NCBI GenBank assembly: GCA_009838845.1
Contig: VXRD01000164.1
Span: 1-45,821 of the forward strand
DNA: 45,821 bases
DNA from: Gemmatimonadota bacterium
Lineage (GTDB): Bacteria; Latescibacterota; UBA2968
Direction of reading: 5' to 3'
In this document: positions 26,963 to 38,554 of the stretch, one piece after another
Layout of the letters: each line of letters begins with the position of its first letter
Numbering within the stretch: position 1 is the first letter of the stretch
Translations under genes and position numbers: made by a program
Notes under the pieces: model-generated
The model's database searches: none
The model's input: only the letters and a program-made list of their open reading frames with translations
Told to the model about the DNA's origin: nothing

Positions 26963-29900
26963 GCATTAATTGGAGGTAAACCAATGCTTTCCGTGCTCTC
27001 TTCTGCGAGAGCTTCAAAAACCTGCGATTCTTCCACCACATCTGTATCCAAATCGCGGTACTTCAAAGCACCTGTACCGGCGGGAATGAGGTGTCCGATG
27101 ATCACATTTTCCTTTAGTCCCAATAGCGTGTCAACCTTGCCCTGTACTGCTGCTTCGGTAAGCACTCGGGTAGTTTCCTGGAAAGACGCTGCTGAAATGA
27201 AACTCTCGGTCAAAAGAGAGGCTCGGGTAATCCCCAACAAGACGGGATTGTGAGTTGCGGGATCGCCTCCTTCAACAAGAACCTTATCATTTTCATCGAG
27301 GAAACGGAATCGGTCAACGAGTTCGTCTTCGAGAAAATTGGTATCTCCAGGATCTGTCACCTGTACTTTCTGCAACATCTGCCGGACGATGGTTTCAATA
27401 TGCTTGTCATTGATTTTCACACCCTGGAGCCGATAAACCTGCTGAATTTCATCGACGAGATACTCCTGAACTTTTCGATCTCCCAAAATAGCCAGAATGT
27501 CGTGTGGATTTACCGACCCCTCAGACAGGCGGTCACCCGCGGTTACGCGATCACCTTCTTGTACGCGCAGATGCCGTCCGTAGGGAATGGTATATTTTTT
27601 TTCTTCACCCTCATCAGCCGTAACCAGGACAACTCGAGAGCCTCTCACCATGCGACCAAAGCTCACCGAGCCGTTGATTTCGGTAACCACTGAAGCCTCT
27701 TTGGGGCGACGCGCCTCAAAAAGCTCAGCTACACGCGGCAAACCACCTGTAATATCTCGTGTTTTGCTGCGCTCACGCGAAATTTTAGCCAGCGTATCAC
27801 CATCTGCTACTTGGTCGCCATCGCGCACCACCAGTCGCGCTCCCAGAGGAATGATATAATGGCCCAGTTCTTCGCCATCTGCATCGATAACCTTAATGTG
27901 GGGCGATAAGGTGCGGTCTCGGTGCTCAATCACGACCAGTCCGGCAATGCTGGTGGTTTCATCAATTTCTTCGCGATATGTCACTCCTTCTACGAGGTCC
28001 CCAAACTGAACTTTACCAGCTTTGGGCGATACGATCACATTATTATACGGGTCCCATTCGTAGAGTGCCTGGTCCTCTTCCACATCTTGTCCTTCCTCCA
28101 CTCGCAACACAGCTCCATGCGGCACGTGGTAGTGCCCTCCCCTTACACGACCCTGATCATCTTGCACTTCGATCTCGCCATTCCGACCGACCACAACCCA
28201 TGAATCTTCATCGCGCTGCACAAACTCGAGATGTTTAAAGATGACTTTTCCCGCACGTTTTGCACCAATCTCGGCCTGCTCGGCAATGCGACTGGAAGTG
28301 CCTCCAATATGAAAGGTGCGCAATGTCAACTGTGTTCCGGGTTCGCCCACACTCTGCGCAGCAATAACACCCACGGCCTCTCCAATATCAACGGGTAGTC
28401 CGGTGGCGGGGTTGCGGCCATAACAGGCCATACAGACCCCTCGTCGAGTTTCACACGTCAACACGGACCGCACCCAGACGCCTTCAATACCCGCATCGGC
28501 AATTTTGTCGGCCAATTCTTCATTTAATAAAACGCCTGCGGCAACAATGCGTTCACCCGTAATGGGATCTTCGACATCTTCCAGTACTGTGCGTCCTACA
28601 ATGCGATCAGATAGCGATTCAACAACTTCTTCGCCTTCCTTCAGGGCTTCCATTTCAATGCCCAATATCGTTCCGCAATCGGCTTCAGAAATAACCACAT
28701 CTTGCGATACATCCACCATGCGACGCGTCAAGTAGCCCGCTTCAGCGGTCTTCAAGGCCGTATCGGCCAGCCCCTTGCGACTGCCGTGCGTCGAAATAAA
28801 ATACTCAAGCACGGTCAGACCTTCTTTAAGTGACGAAATAATAGGTGTTTCAATAATTTCGCCAATCGCTCCCGTCAATTTCTTTTGCGGTTTATTCATC
28901 AGCCCGCGCATACCACCGAGTTGCTTGATCTGATCGTCGTTTCCTCGTGCGCCCGAATCCTTCATAATCCAGATTGAATTGAAGCCTTCTTCGGCTTTTT
29001 CAAATGCACCAATCATGGCCTGGGCAATGTGATTGGTCGTATGCTGCCATACATCAATCACTTTGTTGTAGCGTTCGCCCTCGGTAATAGCCCCGATCGC
29101 GTGTTGTTCAATAATTTTTTCGACTTCGCCCATAGCATCGGTAATCAATTCTTCCTTTTCGGGGGGTACGACCACATCGCTCACCGCAATCGAAATACCC
29201 GACTGCGTCGCATAATCGTATCCCAACTGCTTCAATCCATCGAGAAAATCTGTCGTAATGCGGTTGCCATTCCGACTGTGGACTTCAGAAGAAACTTTGC
29301 GGATACCTTTGTCATCGATCAATTCATTGATAAAGGGCATTGTTTCGGGCATAATTTCGTTAAAAATGACGCGCCCAACCGTAGTCGTCAAAAGCTTACC
29401 ATCTATGCGAACGCGCACGGCTTCATGCAGGTCAATGCGTTCAAAATCATACGCCATGCGAGCTTCATTGGTACTGCTAAAGGTTTTGAGATTCTCTTCC
29501 TTGCCGTGAACAATTTTTGTCAGATAATAAAGGCCTAAAGCTATTTCCTGGGGTTTATCGACCACAACAGGCGATCCATCGGCGGGTTTGAGCAAATTGT
29601 TTGACGACAGCATCAACACCCGCGCTTCAATCTGGGCCTCAAAAGAAAGCGGCAGGTGTACGGCCATCTGATCACCGTCGAAATCGGCATTAAATGCCGC
29701 ACAGACCAGCGGATGAATGCGAATGGCTTTGCCTTCTACGAGCACGGGTAAAAACGCCTGAATGCCCAGGCGATGCAATGTTGGGGCGCGATTGAGCAAA
29801 ACGCAGTGATCCTGGATAATTTCTTCGAGAATATCCCATACTTCAACGCGCTCGCGTTCGACTAATTTCTTCGCACTTTTAACGGTTTGGACGAGGCCCT

Positions 29901-31050
29901 TTTCTTCGAGCCGTCGAATAATAAATGGCTTGAATAATTCCAGAGCCATATGTTTGGGTAGCCCGCATTGATAAAGCCTCAAATGAGGATCTACCACAAT
30001 CACAGAACGACCCGAATAATCGACGCGTTTACCCAAAAGATTCTGGCGGAATCGCCCCTGTTTACCCTTGAGTAGATCGGAAAGCGACTTGAGGGATCGG
30101 TTGCCATCACCGCGAACAGCACGAGACCGACGGCCATTGTCAAACAGAGCGTCTACAGCCTCTTGGAGCATGCGTTTTTCATTGCGTAAAATGACTTCGG
30201 GTGCTTTGATTTCAATCAGTTTTTTGAGCCGATTATTTCTATTGATCACGCGGCGATACAAATCATTGAGATCCGAAGTTGCAAACCGCCCGCCCTCTAA
30301 GGGTACAAGAGGACGCAAGTCGGGCGGGATGACGGGAATTACATCGAGAATCATCCAATCGGGCTGATTATCCGATTGGCGGAACGCCTCGACGACCTTG
30401 AGGCGTTTGAGTGCCTCCTGTTTGCGCTGCACCGAAGTCTCGAAACGAGCTTGCGTTCGCAGTTCAGCAGACAAGTCCTCAATATCGATTGCAGACAGCA
30501 GTTTTTTGATAGCGCCAGCCCCCATATCGACATCAAATGAATACCCCTCGTCTTCGAGATCAATCACCTCATCTTCAGTGAGCAAATCCTTGAATTTGAG
30601 ATCGGGAGCATCACCGGGATCTAACACCACATACGATTCGTAGTAAATGATCCGCTCGAGATTGCGAACGGAAAGATTGAGCAAATACCCCATGCGAGAT
30701 GGGAGCGACTTAAAAAACCAGATATGTGTCACTGGAACCGCCAATTCGATGTGTCCCAGCCGCTCTCGTCTGACCTTTGATTGGGTCACTTCTACCCCAC
30801 ACCGGTCACACACTACACCCCGATATCGAATGCGCTTGTATTTACCGCAATGGCACTCCCAGTCTTTGACAGGCCCAAAAATGCATTCGCAAAATAATCC
30901 GTCGCGCTCGGGCTTAAAAGACCGATAATTGATAGTTTCGGGTTTGGTAACCTCGCCGCGCGACCACCCTCGGATGGTATCTGGCGAAGCCAGTTGAATA
31001 CGAATAGAATTAAAATCTAAGGGTTGATTGGCAAAATTGGTATCGGCCAC
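26959..31050 (-). CDS. rpoC: DNA-directed RNA polymerase beta' subunit (GTG start)
   Basis: This is a 1363-residue beta' subunit. The N-terminal zinc ribbon is C66, C68, C81, C84. The catalytic Mg-binding loop 'NADFDGDQ' is at 454-461. The bridge-helix/trigger-loop region and the second zinc site ('[17 protein letters not shown]') are present, followed by the usual C-terminal segment. The start is GTG at 31050 with a G-rich ribosome site. It lies 30 bp after rpoB and is followed directly by rpsL, so the rpoBC and str operons are contiguous here. Confidence 0.98.
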   Translation of the reverse strand: MADTNFANQPLDFNSIRIQLASPDTIRGWSRGEVTKPETINYRSFKPERDGLFCECIFGPVKDWECHCGKYKRIRYRGVVCDRCGVEVTQSKVRRERLGHIELAVPVTHIWFFKSLPSRMGYLLNLSVRNLERIIYYESYVVLDPGDAPDLKFKDLLTEDEVIDLEDEGYSFDVDMGAGAIKKLLSAIDIEDLSAELRTQARFETSVQRKQEALKRLKVVEAFRQSDNQPDWMILDVIPVIPPDLRPLVPLEGGRFATSDLNDLYRRVINRNNRLKKLIEIKAPEVILRNEKRMLQEAVDALFDNGRRSRAVRGDGNRSLKSLSDLLKGKQGRFRQNLLGKRVDYSGRSVIVVDPHLRLYQCGLPKHMALELFKPFIIRRLEEKGLVQTVKSAKKLVERERVEVWDILEEIIQDHCVLLNRAPTLHRLGIQAFLPVLVEGKAIRIHPLVCAAFNADFDGDQMAVHLPLSFEAQIEARVLMLSSNNLLKPADGSPVVVDKPQEIALGLYYLTKIVHGKEENLKTFSSTNEARMAYDFERIDLHEAVRVRIDGKLLTTTVGRVIFNEIMPETMPFINELIDDKGIRKVSSEVHSRNGNRITTDFLDGLKQLGYDYATQSGISIAVSDVVVPPEKEELITDAMGEVEKIIEQHAIGAITEGERYNKVIDVWQHTTNHIAQAMIGAFEKAEEGFNSIWIMKDSGARGNDDQIKQLGGMRGLMNKPQKKLTGAIGEIIETPIISSLKEGLTVLEYFISTHGSRKGLADTALKTAEAGYLTRRMVDVSQDVVISEADCGTILGIEMEALKEGEEVVESLSDRIVGRTVLEDVEDPITGERIVAAGVLLNEELADKIADAGIEGVWVRSVLTCETRRGVCMACYGRNPATGLPVDIGEAVGVIAAQSVGEPGTQLTLRTFHIGGTSSRIAEQAEIGAKRAGKVIFKHLEFVQRDEDSWVVVGRNGEIEVQDDQGRVRGGHYHVPHGAVLRVEEGQDVEEDQALYEWDPYNNVIVSPKAGKVQFGDLVEGVTYREEIDETTSIAGLVVIEHRDRTLSPHIKVIDADGEELGHYIIPLGARLVVRDGDQVADGDTLAKISRERSKTRDITGGLPRVAELFEARRPKEASVVTEINGSVSFGRMVRGSRVVLVTADEGEEKKYTIPYGRHLRVQEGDRVTAGDRLSEGSVNPHDILAILGDRKVQEYLVDEIQQVYRLQGVKINDKHIETIVRQMLQKVQVTDPGDTNFLEDELVDRFRFLDENDKVLVEGGDPATHNPVLLGITRASLLTESFISAASFQETTRVLTEAAVQGKVDTLLGLKENVIIGHLIPAGTGALKYRDLDTDVVEESQVFEALAEESTESIGLPPINA

Positions 31051-31080
31051 GAGAGAACCCCCTTTTCAAGTCTTATGTCG

Positions 31081-34000
31081 TCAGTCAATCTGCGCGTTTT
31101 CAAGTACCACGTCCAAACACAGGCTTTGCAATTCTTTGACCAGAACATTAAATGATTCTGGCACACCGGGTTCGGGTGGATTTTCTCCCTTCACAATGGT
31201 CTCGTAAATTTTGGATCTGCCTGCCACATCGTCGGATTTGACAGTAAGCATTTCCTGTAACATGTGTGCAGCACCATAAGCTTCGAGTGCCCAAACTTCC
31301 ATTTCTCCAAAGCGCTGTCCGCCAAACTGGGCTTTGCCGCCCAAAGGTTGCTGCGTGACCAGTGAATAGGGTCCGATTGAACGCGCGTGAATCTTATCGC
31401 TAACCAGATGCGATAGTTTCAACATATAAATGATACCGACCATCACTTCTTTATCAAACGGTTCCCCTGTTTTGCCATCGTAAAGGAGCGTTTTTCCGTT
31501 TTCGGGCAAATCAGCTTTTCGCAACATACCCTGGACATCGTCCATGCTCGCGCCATCAAACACAGGAGTCGCAAAGTGGAGATCCAGTTTGTGGGCTGCC
31601 CAACCCAAATGGGTTTCGAGGATTTGGCCAAGATTCATGCGAGAGGGTACACCGAGCGGATTCAAAACCAGATCAATGGGCGTGCCATCGGGCAAATAGG
31701 GCATATCTTCTTCGGGCACAATAATCGAAATTACACCCTTATTGCCGTGCCTACCGGCCATTTTATCCCCTACCATCAGCTTTCTTTTGCGAGCGACATA
31801 CACCTTGACCAGTTGCACAATGCCCGGCGGAAGTTCATCTCCGCGCGCGATTTTTTCAAGCTCTCGCTCGAGTTCTTCTTCCGCCTGCTGCATCAAGTGG
31901 TCGGCCAGTTCAATCAGTCGATCCACCTTTTGGCTTGTCGCTGGACTATCACACCAATCTCCATCGGGTTTCACTGTGCCCAGGTCAAATTTTTCCAGCG
32001 ATCTTTCATTCAACGCCGTGCCAGCTTTTACAACTACCGTACTATCTTCATCGCGCAAGGTATTGACTCTGCGGTTTTTGAGAAGAGCTAAAACCTGCTG
32101 ATCCCGGCTCTGTTTTAATGACTCAATCTTAGAGGCAATGCGTTTTTGGGCAACTCCGGTCTTTTCTTTATCTTCATTTCGCGTCTTTTCATCGCGCTCT
32201 TTGCGAGAAAAAACTTTGCGATCCATGACTACGCCATCCATTCCTGGAGGAGCTTTAAGCGATGCGTCGCGCACATCGCCAGCCTTCTCGCCAAAAATCG
32301 CGCGTAACAAACGCTCTTCAGGTGACAATTCAGTTTCGCCCTTCGGGGTCACCTTCCCAACGAGAATATCGCCCTGATTGACCTCTGCTCCCACGCGAAT
32401 GATGCCGTGCTCATCCAGATTGCGAACAGCTTGCTCACTAACGTTGGGAATTTCACGCGTGATTTCTTCTGTGCCGCGTTTGGTATCGCGAACCTGAAGC
32501 TCAAATTCTTCAATGCTAATTGAAGTAAAAATATCCTTTTTAATGAGCCGCTCAGAAACAATGATGGCATCTTCGAAGTTATACCCATGCCACGACATAA
32601 ACGCCACGAGCACATTGGCACCGAGCGCGAGATCTCCCCTGTCTGTGGCACAACCATCGGCCAATAACTGACCGTTTTCAACTTTATCACCAACTTGTAC
32701 GGCCGGACGCTGGTTAATACAAAAATCTTGATTGGATCGCTTGAATTTGGTCAGATCGTAAATGTCCTCATCAGACAGCGAAATGGTTTCAATACTGCGA
32801 CCCTTTCGGCGCTTAACGACAATTTTGTCGGCACTGACATACGTCACAACACCGGCATTTTTCGCAATAATGACAGCTTTTGAATCAACGGCAACTTTGC
32901 GTTCGAGACCCGTTCCAACACGCGGGGCATCCGTAATTAAGAGAGGCACACCTTGCCGCTGCATATTGGACCCCATCAACGCGCGGTTGGCCTCATCGTG
33001 CTCGAGAAAAGGAATAAGTCCGGCGGCAGCACTCACAAGCTGGAAGGGTGAAACATCCATATAGTCAATCGCATCGGGATCGACCACAGGAAAATCGCCT
33101 CGCCGCCTCGCCTGCACGACATTATTTTCAAATTCGCCCTTGTCATCAAGCGCTAGATTGGCCTGTGCAATGGTATGGCGATCTTCTTCATCGGCGGGCA
33201 AATATGCAATATCCTGTGAAACTTTGCCACTTTTGACCTTCCGATAGGGCGTCTCGAGAAAGCCGAAGGGATTGACCTTGGCATAAGTTGCCACAGACAC
33301 AATCAGGCCGATATTAGGGCCTTCGGGCGTTTCGATGGGACAAATGCGGCCGTAGTGCGTGTGATGCACATCGCGCACCTCAAACCCCGCCCGGTCGCGC
33401 GTTAATCCCCCCGGTCCCAATGCCGATAAACGGCGTTTGTGGGTCAATTCGTCAAGCGGATTGATTTGCTGTAAAAACTGCGACAATTGGCTACTGCCAA
33501 AAAAGGCCTGAACCACAGTAGATACAGTCCGTGCGTTGACCAGATCGTGGGGAGTCAGTTGCTCGGAATCGCGCAAACTCATGCGCTCTCTAATCGTGCG
33601 CGCCATGCGCGCCAAACCAATACTAAATTGCTTGGAGAGCAACTCGCCTACAGAGCGCACCCGCCGATTGCCCAAATGATCGATATCATCGGTAAATCCC
33701 TCCCCCATAGCCAAGATAAGTAGATAGTCAATGACTTTAATAAAGTCATCAATACACAGCATGGTGAAGTCGAGCGGAATATTATCGACCATATCCAGAC
33801 GCTGGTTAATGCGATAGCGCCCGACAGTACCCAGATTATAACGCCTGGGACTGAAAAAATTTCGCTCGAGCAATCCGCGCGCAGTTTCAATATTGGGAGG
33901 ATCGCCGGGACGCAGCAGGCTATAAATCCGCGAGAGTGCTTCTTCCTCATTGTCACACGGATCCTTGTCCAGCGTATTAGTAATAATCCCACCGTCGTTT

Positions 34001-34854
34001 TCGGGATCGATATCCAACACTGTGATTTTGACGACCCCATTTTCCTTAAGGGCTAAGAGATGCTCCTCCATCAACGTGGTATATGCTTCGACAATTACTT
34101 CTCCCGTCTTTTTATTTACCACATCTTCGGTAACAATGTGATCGACGAGTTCTTCAGAAACTTTGACGGTGGTATCACCGTGAAAAATGCCCAGAATTTC
34201 CTCGGACTTGTCAAATCCCAAAGCTCTCAACAAAGTCGTGACCGGCAGTTTGCGTTTGCGGTCGATATGAACGTACATAATATCGTTGATATCGAGACTA
34301 AATTCGAGCCAAGCTCCGTTATCGGGAATGATTCTGGCGGAAAATAAACGCTTGCCATTTGGATGAATAGCATCGTCAAAAAATACGCCAGGAGATCTGT
34401 GTAATTGGCTCACGATCACGCGTTCTGAACCGTTGATGACAAATGTACCTTCATCAGTCATCAACGGCAATTCGCCTAAGAACACCGTCTGCTCAACGAT
34501 ATCTTTAACGCGAAATTCGCCATTTCCCTGCTTTTCACGAGAAATCAGACGAAGCGTTGAACGCAAAGGCACGGCATAAGTCGTACCGCGTTCGAGACAT
34601 TCTTGCACATCGTATTTGGGAGTTCCAACGGAATAATCGACAAACTCTAAAGAATAGAGATTGTGGGCGTCTGTGATCGGGAAGATACCGTGGAAGACCG
34701 CCTGGAGGCCTTGTTTCTCGCGTACTCCAGGCGGTACATCCTTCTGTAAAAACCAGTCATAAGAATCGAGCTGGATATCCAGCAGATTCGGCATTTCGAT
34801 TGCAGACGTGAGAGTTCCGTACGATTTCCGGTCAATAAATCCTCTATCTGCCAA
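31081..34854 (-). CDS. rpoB: DNA-directed RNA polymerase beta subunit (TTG start)
   Basis: This is a 1257-residue beta subunit. The rifampicin-pocket region runs from '[10 protein letters not shown]' to '[13 protein letters not shown]'. At the positions equal to E. coli 516, 518 and 522 it has Q, I and D instead of D, N and S, while H526 and S531 are kept. 'GRHGNKGV' and '[18 protein letters not shown]' are intact. The start is TTG 34854, with AGGAG 9 nt upstream; no ATG is better placed. It lies 73 bp after rplL, with no clear terminator in that gap. Confidence 0.97.
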   Translation of the reverse strand: MADRGFIDRKSYGTLTSAIEMPNLLDIQLDSYDWFLQKDVPPGVREKQGLQAVFHGIFPITDAHNLYSLEFVDYSVGTPKYDVQECLERGTTYAVPLRSTLRLISREKQGNGEFRVKDIVEQTVFLGELPLMTDEGTFVINGSERVIVSQLHRSPGVFFDDAIHPNGKRLFSARIIPDNGAWLEFSLDINDIMYVHIDRKRKLPVTTLLRALGFDKSEEILGIFHGDTTVKVSEELVDHIVTEDVVNKKTGEVIVEAYTTLMEEHLLALKENGVVKITVLDIDPENDGGIITNTLDKDPCDNEEEALSRIYSLLRPGDPPNIETARGLLERNFFSPRRYNLGTVGRYRINQRLDMVDNIPLDFTMLCIDDFIKVIDYLLILAMGEGFTDDIDHLGNRRVRSVGELLSKQFSIGLARMARTIRERMSLRDSEQLTPHDLVNARTVSTVVQAFFGSSQLSQFLQQINPLDELTHKRRLSALGPGGLTRDRAGFEVRDVHHTHYGRICPIETPEGPNIGLIVSVATYAKVNPFGFLETPYRKVKSGKVSQDIAYLPADEEDRHTIAQANLALDDKGEFENNVVQARRRGDFPVVDPDAIDYMDVSPFQLVSAAAGLIPFLEHDEANRALMGSNMQRQGVPLLITDAPRVGTGLERKVAVDSKAVIIAKNAGVVTYVSADKIVVKRRKGRSIETISLSDEDIYDLTKFKRSNQDFCINQRPAVQVGDKVENGQLLADGCATDRGDLALGANVLVAFMSWHGYNFEDAIIVSERLIKKDIFTSISIEEFELQVRDTKRGTEEITREIPNVSEQAVRNLDEHGIIRVGAEVNQGDILVGKVTPKGETELSPEERLLRAIFGEKAGDVRDASLKAPPGMDGVVMDRKVFSRKERDEKTRNEDKEKTGVAQKRIASKIESLKQSRDQQVLALLKNRRVNTLRDEDSTVVVKAGTALNERSLEKFDLGTVKPDGDWCDSPATSQKVDRLIELADHLMQQAEEELERELEKIARGDELPPGIVQLVKVYVARKRKLMVGDKMAGRHGNKGVISIIVPEEDMPYLPDGTPIDLVLNPLGVPSRMNLGQILETHLGWAAHKLDLHFATPVFDGASMDDVQGMLRKADLPENGKTLLYDGKTGEPFDKEVMVGIIYMLKLSHLVSDKIHARSIGPYSLVTQQPLGGKAQFGGQRFGEMEVWALEAYGAAHMLQEMLTVKSDDVAGRSKIYETIVKGENPPEPGVPESFNVLVKELQSLCLDVVLENAQID

Positions 34855-34927
34855 GGGCTCACGCTCCTGTGCTGGAAGGCTAACGGTCAGTTACGGATTA
34901 GTATTGCTGCACAAACTTACAACAACC

Positions 34928-35302
34928 CTACTTGAGTTCCACCACCGCGCCGGCTTCTTCCAGTTCTGCCTTGATCTGTTCGGCTTCTTCTTTTTCCACG
35001 CCTTCTTTAACGGTATTGGGGGCCCCATCAACCAGAGCTTTGGCTTCTCTAAGCCCCAACGAGGTAAGGCTGCGAACAACCTTGATCACCTGGATTTTCT
35101 TGTCTCCAGAAGACGACAAAATCACATCAAATTCTGTCTGCTCTTCAACAGCGGGAGCAGCATCACCGCCACCGCCGCCGGGTGCTGCAACAACAGCTGC
35201 CTGTGCAGTCACACCAAACTTTTCCTCAAGTGCTTTGACCAATTCGGCCAACTCGAGCACCGAGAGTTTTTCAATTTCGCTAATAATAGATTCAACAGCC
35301 AT
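34928..35302 (-). CDS. rplL: 50S ribosomal protein L7/L12
   Basis: This is a 124-residue stalk protein that recruits translational GTPases. The N-terminal dimerisation helices (about 1-35) are followed by an Ala/Gly-rich hinge with a run of five Gly. The C-terminal domain carries '[19 protein letters not shown]'. ATG 35302 has GGAGG 7 nt upstream. It follows rplJ by 45 bp. Confidence 0.97.
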   Translation of the reverse strand: MAVESIISEIEKLSVLELAELVKALEEKFGVTAQAAVVAAPGGGGGDAAPAVEEQTEFDVILSSSGDKKIQVIKVVRSLTSLGLREAKALVDGAPNTVKEGVEKEEAEQIKAELEEAGAVVELK

Positions 35303-35347
35303 GAATATGCCTCCGTCCAACAATGAATTGGGTGTGTAATAAGCGGC

Positions 35348-35881
35348 CTATTCGCCGCCTTCTTCCTTTCTTTTTTCTGCAACAGCTTGAAGTGTACCAA
35401 CGAGTTTTTGCAAAATGCCATTCAGCGTAAAGGCAAGGCCACTTATCGGGCTTTGTATTGCAGATACCATCTGGCCCAGCAGTACATCGCGCGAAGGTAT
35501 TTCGGCCAATCGCTCAATCTGGTCTGCAATAAAGACCTCGCCATCGATATACCCGGCTTTAATCGCGGGCTTGCCATCGGTCTCTTCGGCAAATTTGGTC
35601 AATACACGAGCTGGTGCTACGGGATCTCCATCGGCGCAAACAAGCCCTGTGGGACCGCGGAACACATCGTCGAGTCCCTCAACTCCGGCTTGTTTAACCG
35701 CCAGTTTAGCCAACCGATTTTTTATTACGAGATAAGAAACAGACTCTTCGCGGAGTTGCTTGCGCAACAGGGTAAATGAAGGAACATCTAACCCCGTAAA
35801 ATCAGTTAAATACAACCCTTTGGCTCGTTTTAAGATATCTGTCAACTCTGCGACAGTAGCCTCTTTTTCAGCAGTTGGCAT
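35348..35881 (-). CDS. rplJ: 50S ribosomal protein L10
   Basis: This is a 177-residue L10, the base of the L7/L12 stalk. '[20 protein letters not shown]' and '[10 protein letters not shown]' are family motifs. The C-terminal helix that binds L12 dimers is present. ATG 35881 follows AAGGAAGG. The complex of L10 with L12 often represses this operon, but no clear leader structure was found in the 17-bp gap after rplA. Confidence 0.96.
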   Translation of the reverse strand: MPTAEKEATVAELTDILKRAKGLYLTDFTGLDVPSFTLLRKQLREESVSYLVIKNRLAKLAVKQAGVEGLDDVFRGPTGLVCADGDPVAPARVLTKFAEETDGKPAIKAGYIDGEVFIADQIERLAEIPSRDVLLGQMVSAIQSPISGLAFTLNGILQKLVGTLQAVAEKRKEEGGE

Positions 35882-35898
35882 TTCTGTACCTTCCTTGT

Positions 35899-36600
35899 TC
35901 AATTGGCCGCCAGTGCCGTGCGGTCCAGGCGTATCCCCGGTCCCATTGTGGTAGATAATGTGACCGAACGCATGTATTGTCCTTTTGTAGAAGATGGACG
36001 CGCTCTGACAATTGCATCGATCAATGCCTGGGCATTCTCCCGAAGACGCGGTGCATCAAAAGACGCTTTGCCCACAGGCGTATGCACATTGGCCGTTCTA
36101 TCGACCCGATATTCTACACGCCCCGCTTTGGCCTCCTGCACAGCACGAGCTGCATCGGGTGTCACTGTGCCACTCTTGGGATTGGGCATCAGACCTCGAG
36201 GGCCGAGAATGCGTCCCAATCGCCCGACCTGTCCCATCATGTCGGGCGTGGCAATAGCCACATCAAAATCTGTCCAGCCGTCATTGATCTTCTCCACCAG
36301 ATCTTCGGCACCTACAAAATCTGCACCCGCCGCTTCGGCAGCAGCGGCAGGCTCACCTCTGGCAAAAACTGCAACGCGTACGGATTTGCCCAGCCCGTGT
36401 GGCAAGGCGACTGTACCGCGAACGAGTTGGTCGGATTGCCGCGGATCAACGCCCAGCCGAAACGTGAGTTCAACTGTTTCGTCAAATTTCCGAGTGGGCA
36501 TTTTTTTTAATATATCAACGGCTTCTGCCAGACCGTAATGCGTTTGGCGGTCAAAAAGCGCGGCCGCTTGTTTATAGCGTTTGGATTGCCCTCGTGCCAT
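35899..36600 (-). CDS. rplA: 50S ribosomal protein L1
   Basis: This is a 233-residue L1, the mobile stalk next to the E-site. '[20 protein letters not shown]' and '[20 protein letters not shown]' are the signatures. In many bacteria L1 represses the rplK-rplA unit. It is 12 bp after rplK. Confidence 0.98.
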   Translation of the reverse strand: MARGQSKRYKQAAALFDRQTHYGLAEAVDILKKMPTRKFDETVELTFRLGVDPRQSDQLVRGTVALPHGLGKSVRVAVFARGEPAAAAEAAGADFVGAEDLVEKINDGWTDFDVAIATPDMMGQVGRLGRILGPRGLMPNPKSGTVTPDAARAVQEAKAGRVEYRVDRTANVHTPVGKASFDAPRLRENAQALIDAIVRARPSSTKGQYMRSVTLSTTMGPGIRLDRTALAAN

Positions 36601-36612
36601 ACATACCTCCGG

Positions 36613-37038
36613 TCAATTGTTGACGGTCAGGCCCATACTGCGAGCCGTTCCCGCAATCATGCGCTTGGCAGCCTCAATGCTACCCGCGTTGAGGTCTTGA
36701 ACTTTCATTTCTGCAATTTCCTGGAGTTGCGCATCGGTCACGGAACCCACTTTTTCCCGGTTGGATTCCGGCGACCCTTTGGCAATCCCCGCAGCCCTCT
36801 TGAGCAACACGGCTGCAGGCGGACTCTTCAACTCAAAAGAAAAACTCCTATCTGCATAAACCGTAATAATCGCGGGGATTATCAAACCCTGTTTATCTTG
36901 AGTTTGTGCATTAAAGGCTTTGCAAAACTCCATAATATTGACACCGTGCTGTCCCAAAGCTGGACCAACCGGTGGTGTCGGCGTCGCCTGTCCAGCGGGA
37001 ATTTGTAACTTGATTGTTGTGAGAATTTTTCTGGCCAT
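36613..37038 (-). CDS. rplK: 50S ribosomal protein L11
   Basis: This is a 141-residue L11, which together with 23S rRNA forms the GTPase-associated centre and is needed for the stringent response. '[19 protein letters not shown]' and '[13 protein letters not shown]' mark the N-terminal domain, where the conserved prolines bind thiostrepton. The rRNA-binding C-terminal domain ends 'ARSMGLTV'. It follows nusG by 12 bp. Confidence 0.98.
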   Translation of the reverse strand: MARKILTTIKLQIPAGQATPTPPVGPALGQHGVNIMEFCKAFNAQTQDKQGLIIPAIITVYADRSFSFELKSPPAAVLLKRAAGIAKGSPESNREKVGSVTDAQLQEIAEMKVQDLNAGSIEAAKRMIAGTARSMGLTVNN

Positions 37039-37050
37039 TAGTGCCTTTCG

Positions 37051-37587
37051 TTATCGCGATTCGACTGCTTCTTCAACCTGTAAAACATCTAACTCCACGG
37101 GTGTGTTGCGCCCAAAGATGCTAACCATCACTTTGATCTTGCTCTTCTCCGGATTGATGTCGTCAACCAGACCAATAAAATCACTGAAAGGACCATCAAT
37201 CACCTTGACCCGGTCGCCCACTTGATAGGGCACATCAGAAGTTTCCTCAACGGGGCGACGCTCAATTTGCCCCAAAATGCGGTTTACTTCTTCTTCGCGC
37301 AAAGGTTGCGGTCTTCGGCCTGGACCGACAAAGCTCGTCACACCCGGCACACTGGTAACAAAATATAGGGACTCTTTGTCCATATCCAGTTCAACCAAAA
37401 GATAACTGGGTAAAAATTTCTTGAGGGATGTCGTTTTCCGTCCATCCTTCATCTCGACGACTTCCTCAGTAGGCACGATCACCCGACCAATTTTGTCGCC
37501 AACATCGATGTTTTCTTTGGCGGCCTCAATATAGCTCTTGACCTTATTCTCGTGCCCAGAATAAGTGTGGACAACATACCATTTCAT
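37051..37587 (-). CDS. nusG: transcription termination/antitermination protein NusG
   Basis: This is a 178-residue NusG of ordinary size. The NGN domain opens 'MKWYVVHTYSGHENKVK' and has 'FLPSYLLVELDMD'. The KOW domain is 'GDRVKVIDGPFSDFIG', which contacts Rho or S10. ATG 37587 matches the family start; a longer frame from 37608 does not. It sits between secE and rplK as in nearly all bacteria. Confidence 0.97.
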   Translation of the reverse strand: MKWYVVHTYSGHENKVKSYIEAAKENIDVGDKIGRVIVPTEEVVEMKDGRKTTSLKKFLPSYLLVELDMDKESLYFVTSVPGVTSFVGPGRRPQPLREEEVNRILGQIERRPVEETSDVPYQVGDRVKVIDGPFSDFIGLVDDINPEKSKIKVMVSIFGRNTPVELDVLQVEEAVESR

Positions 37588-37617
37588 CGGCCAAAGACTC
37601 CCTGACAAAAAATCCCG

Positions 37618-37803
37618 TTAAATCAGGATAAACTCCATAATACTCGCCAAAAAAGTATCCACAATATAAATGAATCCGGCCAGTGCAAGTGACAATATAA
37701 GCACAATTGTAGTCGATGACTTGAGTTCGTCACGAGTAGGCCAGGTGACCTTTCCCATTTCAACGCGCACTTCGCCGAGAAATTGACTGATTTTGCTAAA
37801 CAT
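37618..37803 (-). CDS. secE: preprotein translocase subunit SecE
   Basis: This is a 61-residue SecE with a single membrane helix (about 30-52), the clamp of the SecY channel. 'GEVRVEMGKVTWPTRDEL' is the conserved amphipathic segment. The ATG at 37803 is used. The upstream extension of the frame runs into tRNA-Trp and is not coding. It lies 15 bp downstream of the tRNA. Confidence 0.95.
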   Translation of the reverse strand: MFSKISQFLGEVRVEMGKVTWPTRDELKSSTTIVLILSLALAGFIYIVDTFLASIMEFILI

Positions 37804-37818
37804 AATAAAATAAAAAAA

Positions 37819-37894
37819 TGGCAGGCCAGGCAGGACTTGAACCCGCAACCGTCGGTTTTGGAGACCGATGCTCTACCAGTTGAGCTACTGACCT
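37819..37894 (-). tRNA. tRNA-Trp (CCA)
   Basis: A complete cloverleaf of 76 nt. Acceptor AGGTCAG pairs with CTGGCCT, discriminator G, encoded CCA. The anticodon loop CTCCAAA gives CCA. It is directly upstream of secE, an arrangement common in several phyla, and was probably processed from the secE-nusG transcript. Confidence 0.97.
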
Positions 37895-37906
37895 ACCCAA
37901 AAACAA

Positions 37907-37982
<76 letters not shown>

Positions 37983-38007
37983 GTTGGGCAATCCCCACTT
38001 GAGGTTC

Positions 38008-38084
38008 TGGAGCGGGAAACGGGACTCGAACCCGCGACCCTCAGCTTGGAAGGCTGACGCTCTGGCCAACTGAGCTATTCCCGC
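38008..38084 (-). tRNA. tRNA-Gly (TCC)
   Basis: 77 nt. Acceptor GCGGGAA pairs with TTCCCGC, discriminator T, encoded CCA. The anticodon loop CTTCCAA reads TCC. It is the first tRNA after the promoter at 38161-38189. Confidence 0.97.
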
Positions 38085-38090
38085 CCGGCT

Positions 38091-38123
38091 ATGTATAAAA
38101 AACAACCCTTTTCTACAAAAGGG
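38091..38123 (-). terminator. terminator-like hairpin before tRNA-Gly
   Basis: On the minus strand CCCTTTT-GTAG-AAAAGGG (38123-38106) is followed by TTGTTTTTTATA. It lies 22 bp before the 5' end of tRNA-Gly and downstream of a good promoter. It may end the tRNA-Tyr transcript or attenuate the tRNA-secE-nusG unit. Confidence 0.55.
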
Positions 38124-38160
38124 ATCGGTATTGCCAAAAAATAATTTTCCGAGAATTAAC

Positions 38161-38189
38161 AAGATATGAAAAAGGTAGTCTCAGGTCAA
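38161..38189 (-). promoter_or_regulatory. promoter of the tRNA-Gly/Thr/Trp-secE-nusG unit
   Basis: On the minus strand TTGACC (38189-38184), a 17-bp spacer and TATCTT (38166-38161). The predicted start is near 38154, giving a leader of about 70 nt before tRNA-Gly. Confidence 0.6.
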
Positions 38190-38305
38190 GAGAATTTTGT
38201 AGAAACTCAAACCTGTGATAGATTTAAAAAAACGGGAAGTCGGTGTTTTGCAATGTGGGCCTGACTCGCCCGCTGTGTCTTGGGGGAGGAAACTGTTGGA
38301 GTTTT

Positions 38306-38391
38306 TGGTGGGGGGTGGCGGATTCGAACCACCGAAGGCATAAGCCAGCAGATTTACAGTCTGCCCCAGTTGGCCGCTTTGGTAACCCCCC
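38306..38391 (-). tRNA. tRNA-Tyr (GTA)
   Basis: 86 nt with the long variable arm of class II tRNAs. Acceptor GGGGGGT pairs with ACCCCCC, discriminator A, encoded CCA. The anticodon is GTA. It is separated from tRNA-Gly by about 220 bp. That gap holds the next promoter and the hairpin at 38106-38123, and no gene was seen in it. Confidence 0.96.
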
Positions 38392-38409
38392 AGTCTATAC
38401 AGCCTGAAA

Positions 38410-38438
38410 AAAATACCAGAAGATATTTTGATAGTCAA
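38410..38438 (-). promoter_or_regulatory. promoter of tRNA-Tyr
   Basis: On the minus strand TTGACT (38438-38433), a 17-bp spacer and TATTTT (38415-38410). It ends 18 bp before the tRNA 5' end. Confidence 0.65.
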
Positions 38439-38467
38439 GACCAAAATCGCTCAATGCCAATTGCAGA

Positions 38468-38496
38468 TTGACAAATCTGCCTACCTTTGCTATTTT
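38468..38496 (+). promoter_or_regulatory. promoter of the sugar isomerase/epimerase gene
   Basis: TTGACA (38468-38473), a 17-bp spacer and TATTTT (38491-38496). It points away from the tRNA-Tyr promoter. The predicted start is near 38503, with a leader of about 50 nt. Confidence 0.65.
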
Positions 38497-38554
38497 CCGA
38501 GTTCAATTTTCCGCATTTAACTTTCTATCAGATGCCTGGCGTGAAAGGAGCAAA

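Noticed and set aside
34855-34927. A promoter (TTGTTG, TACTAA) between rplL and rpoB
   Set aside because: The match is weak with non-ideal spacing; read-through from rplL is the simpler view.
38092-38305. A T-box leader or small gene between tRNA-Tyr and tRNA-Gly
   Set aside because: No T-box sequence, specifier stem or plausible small ORF with a ribosome site; only a promoter and a hairpin are visible.
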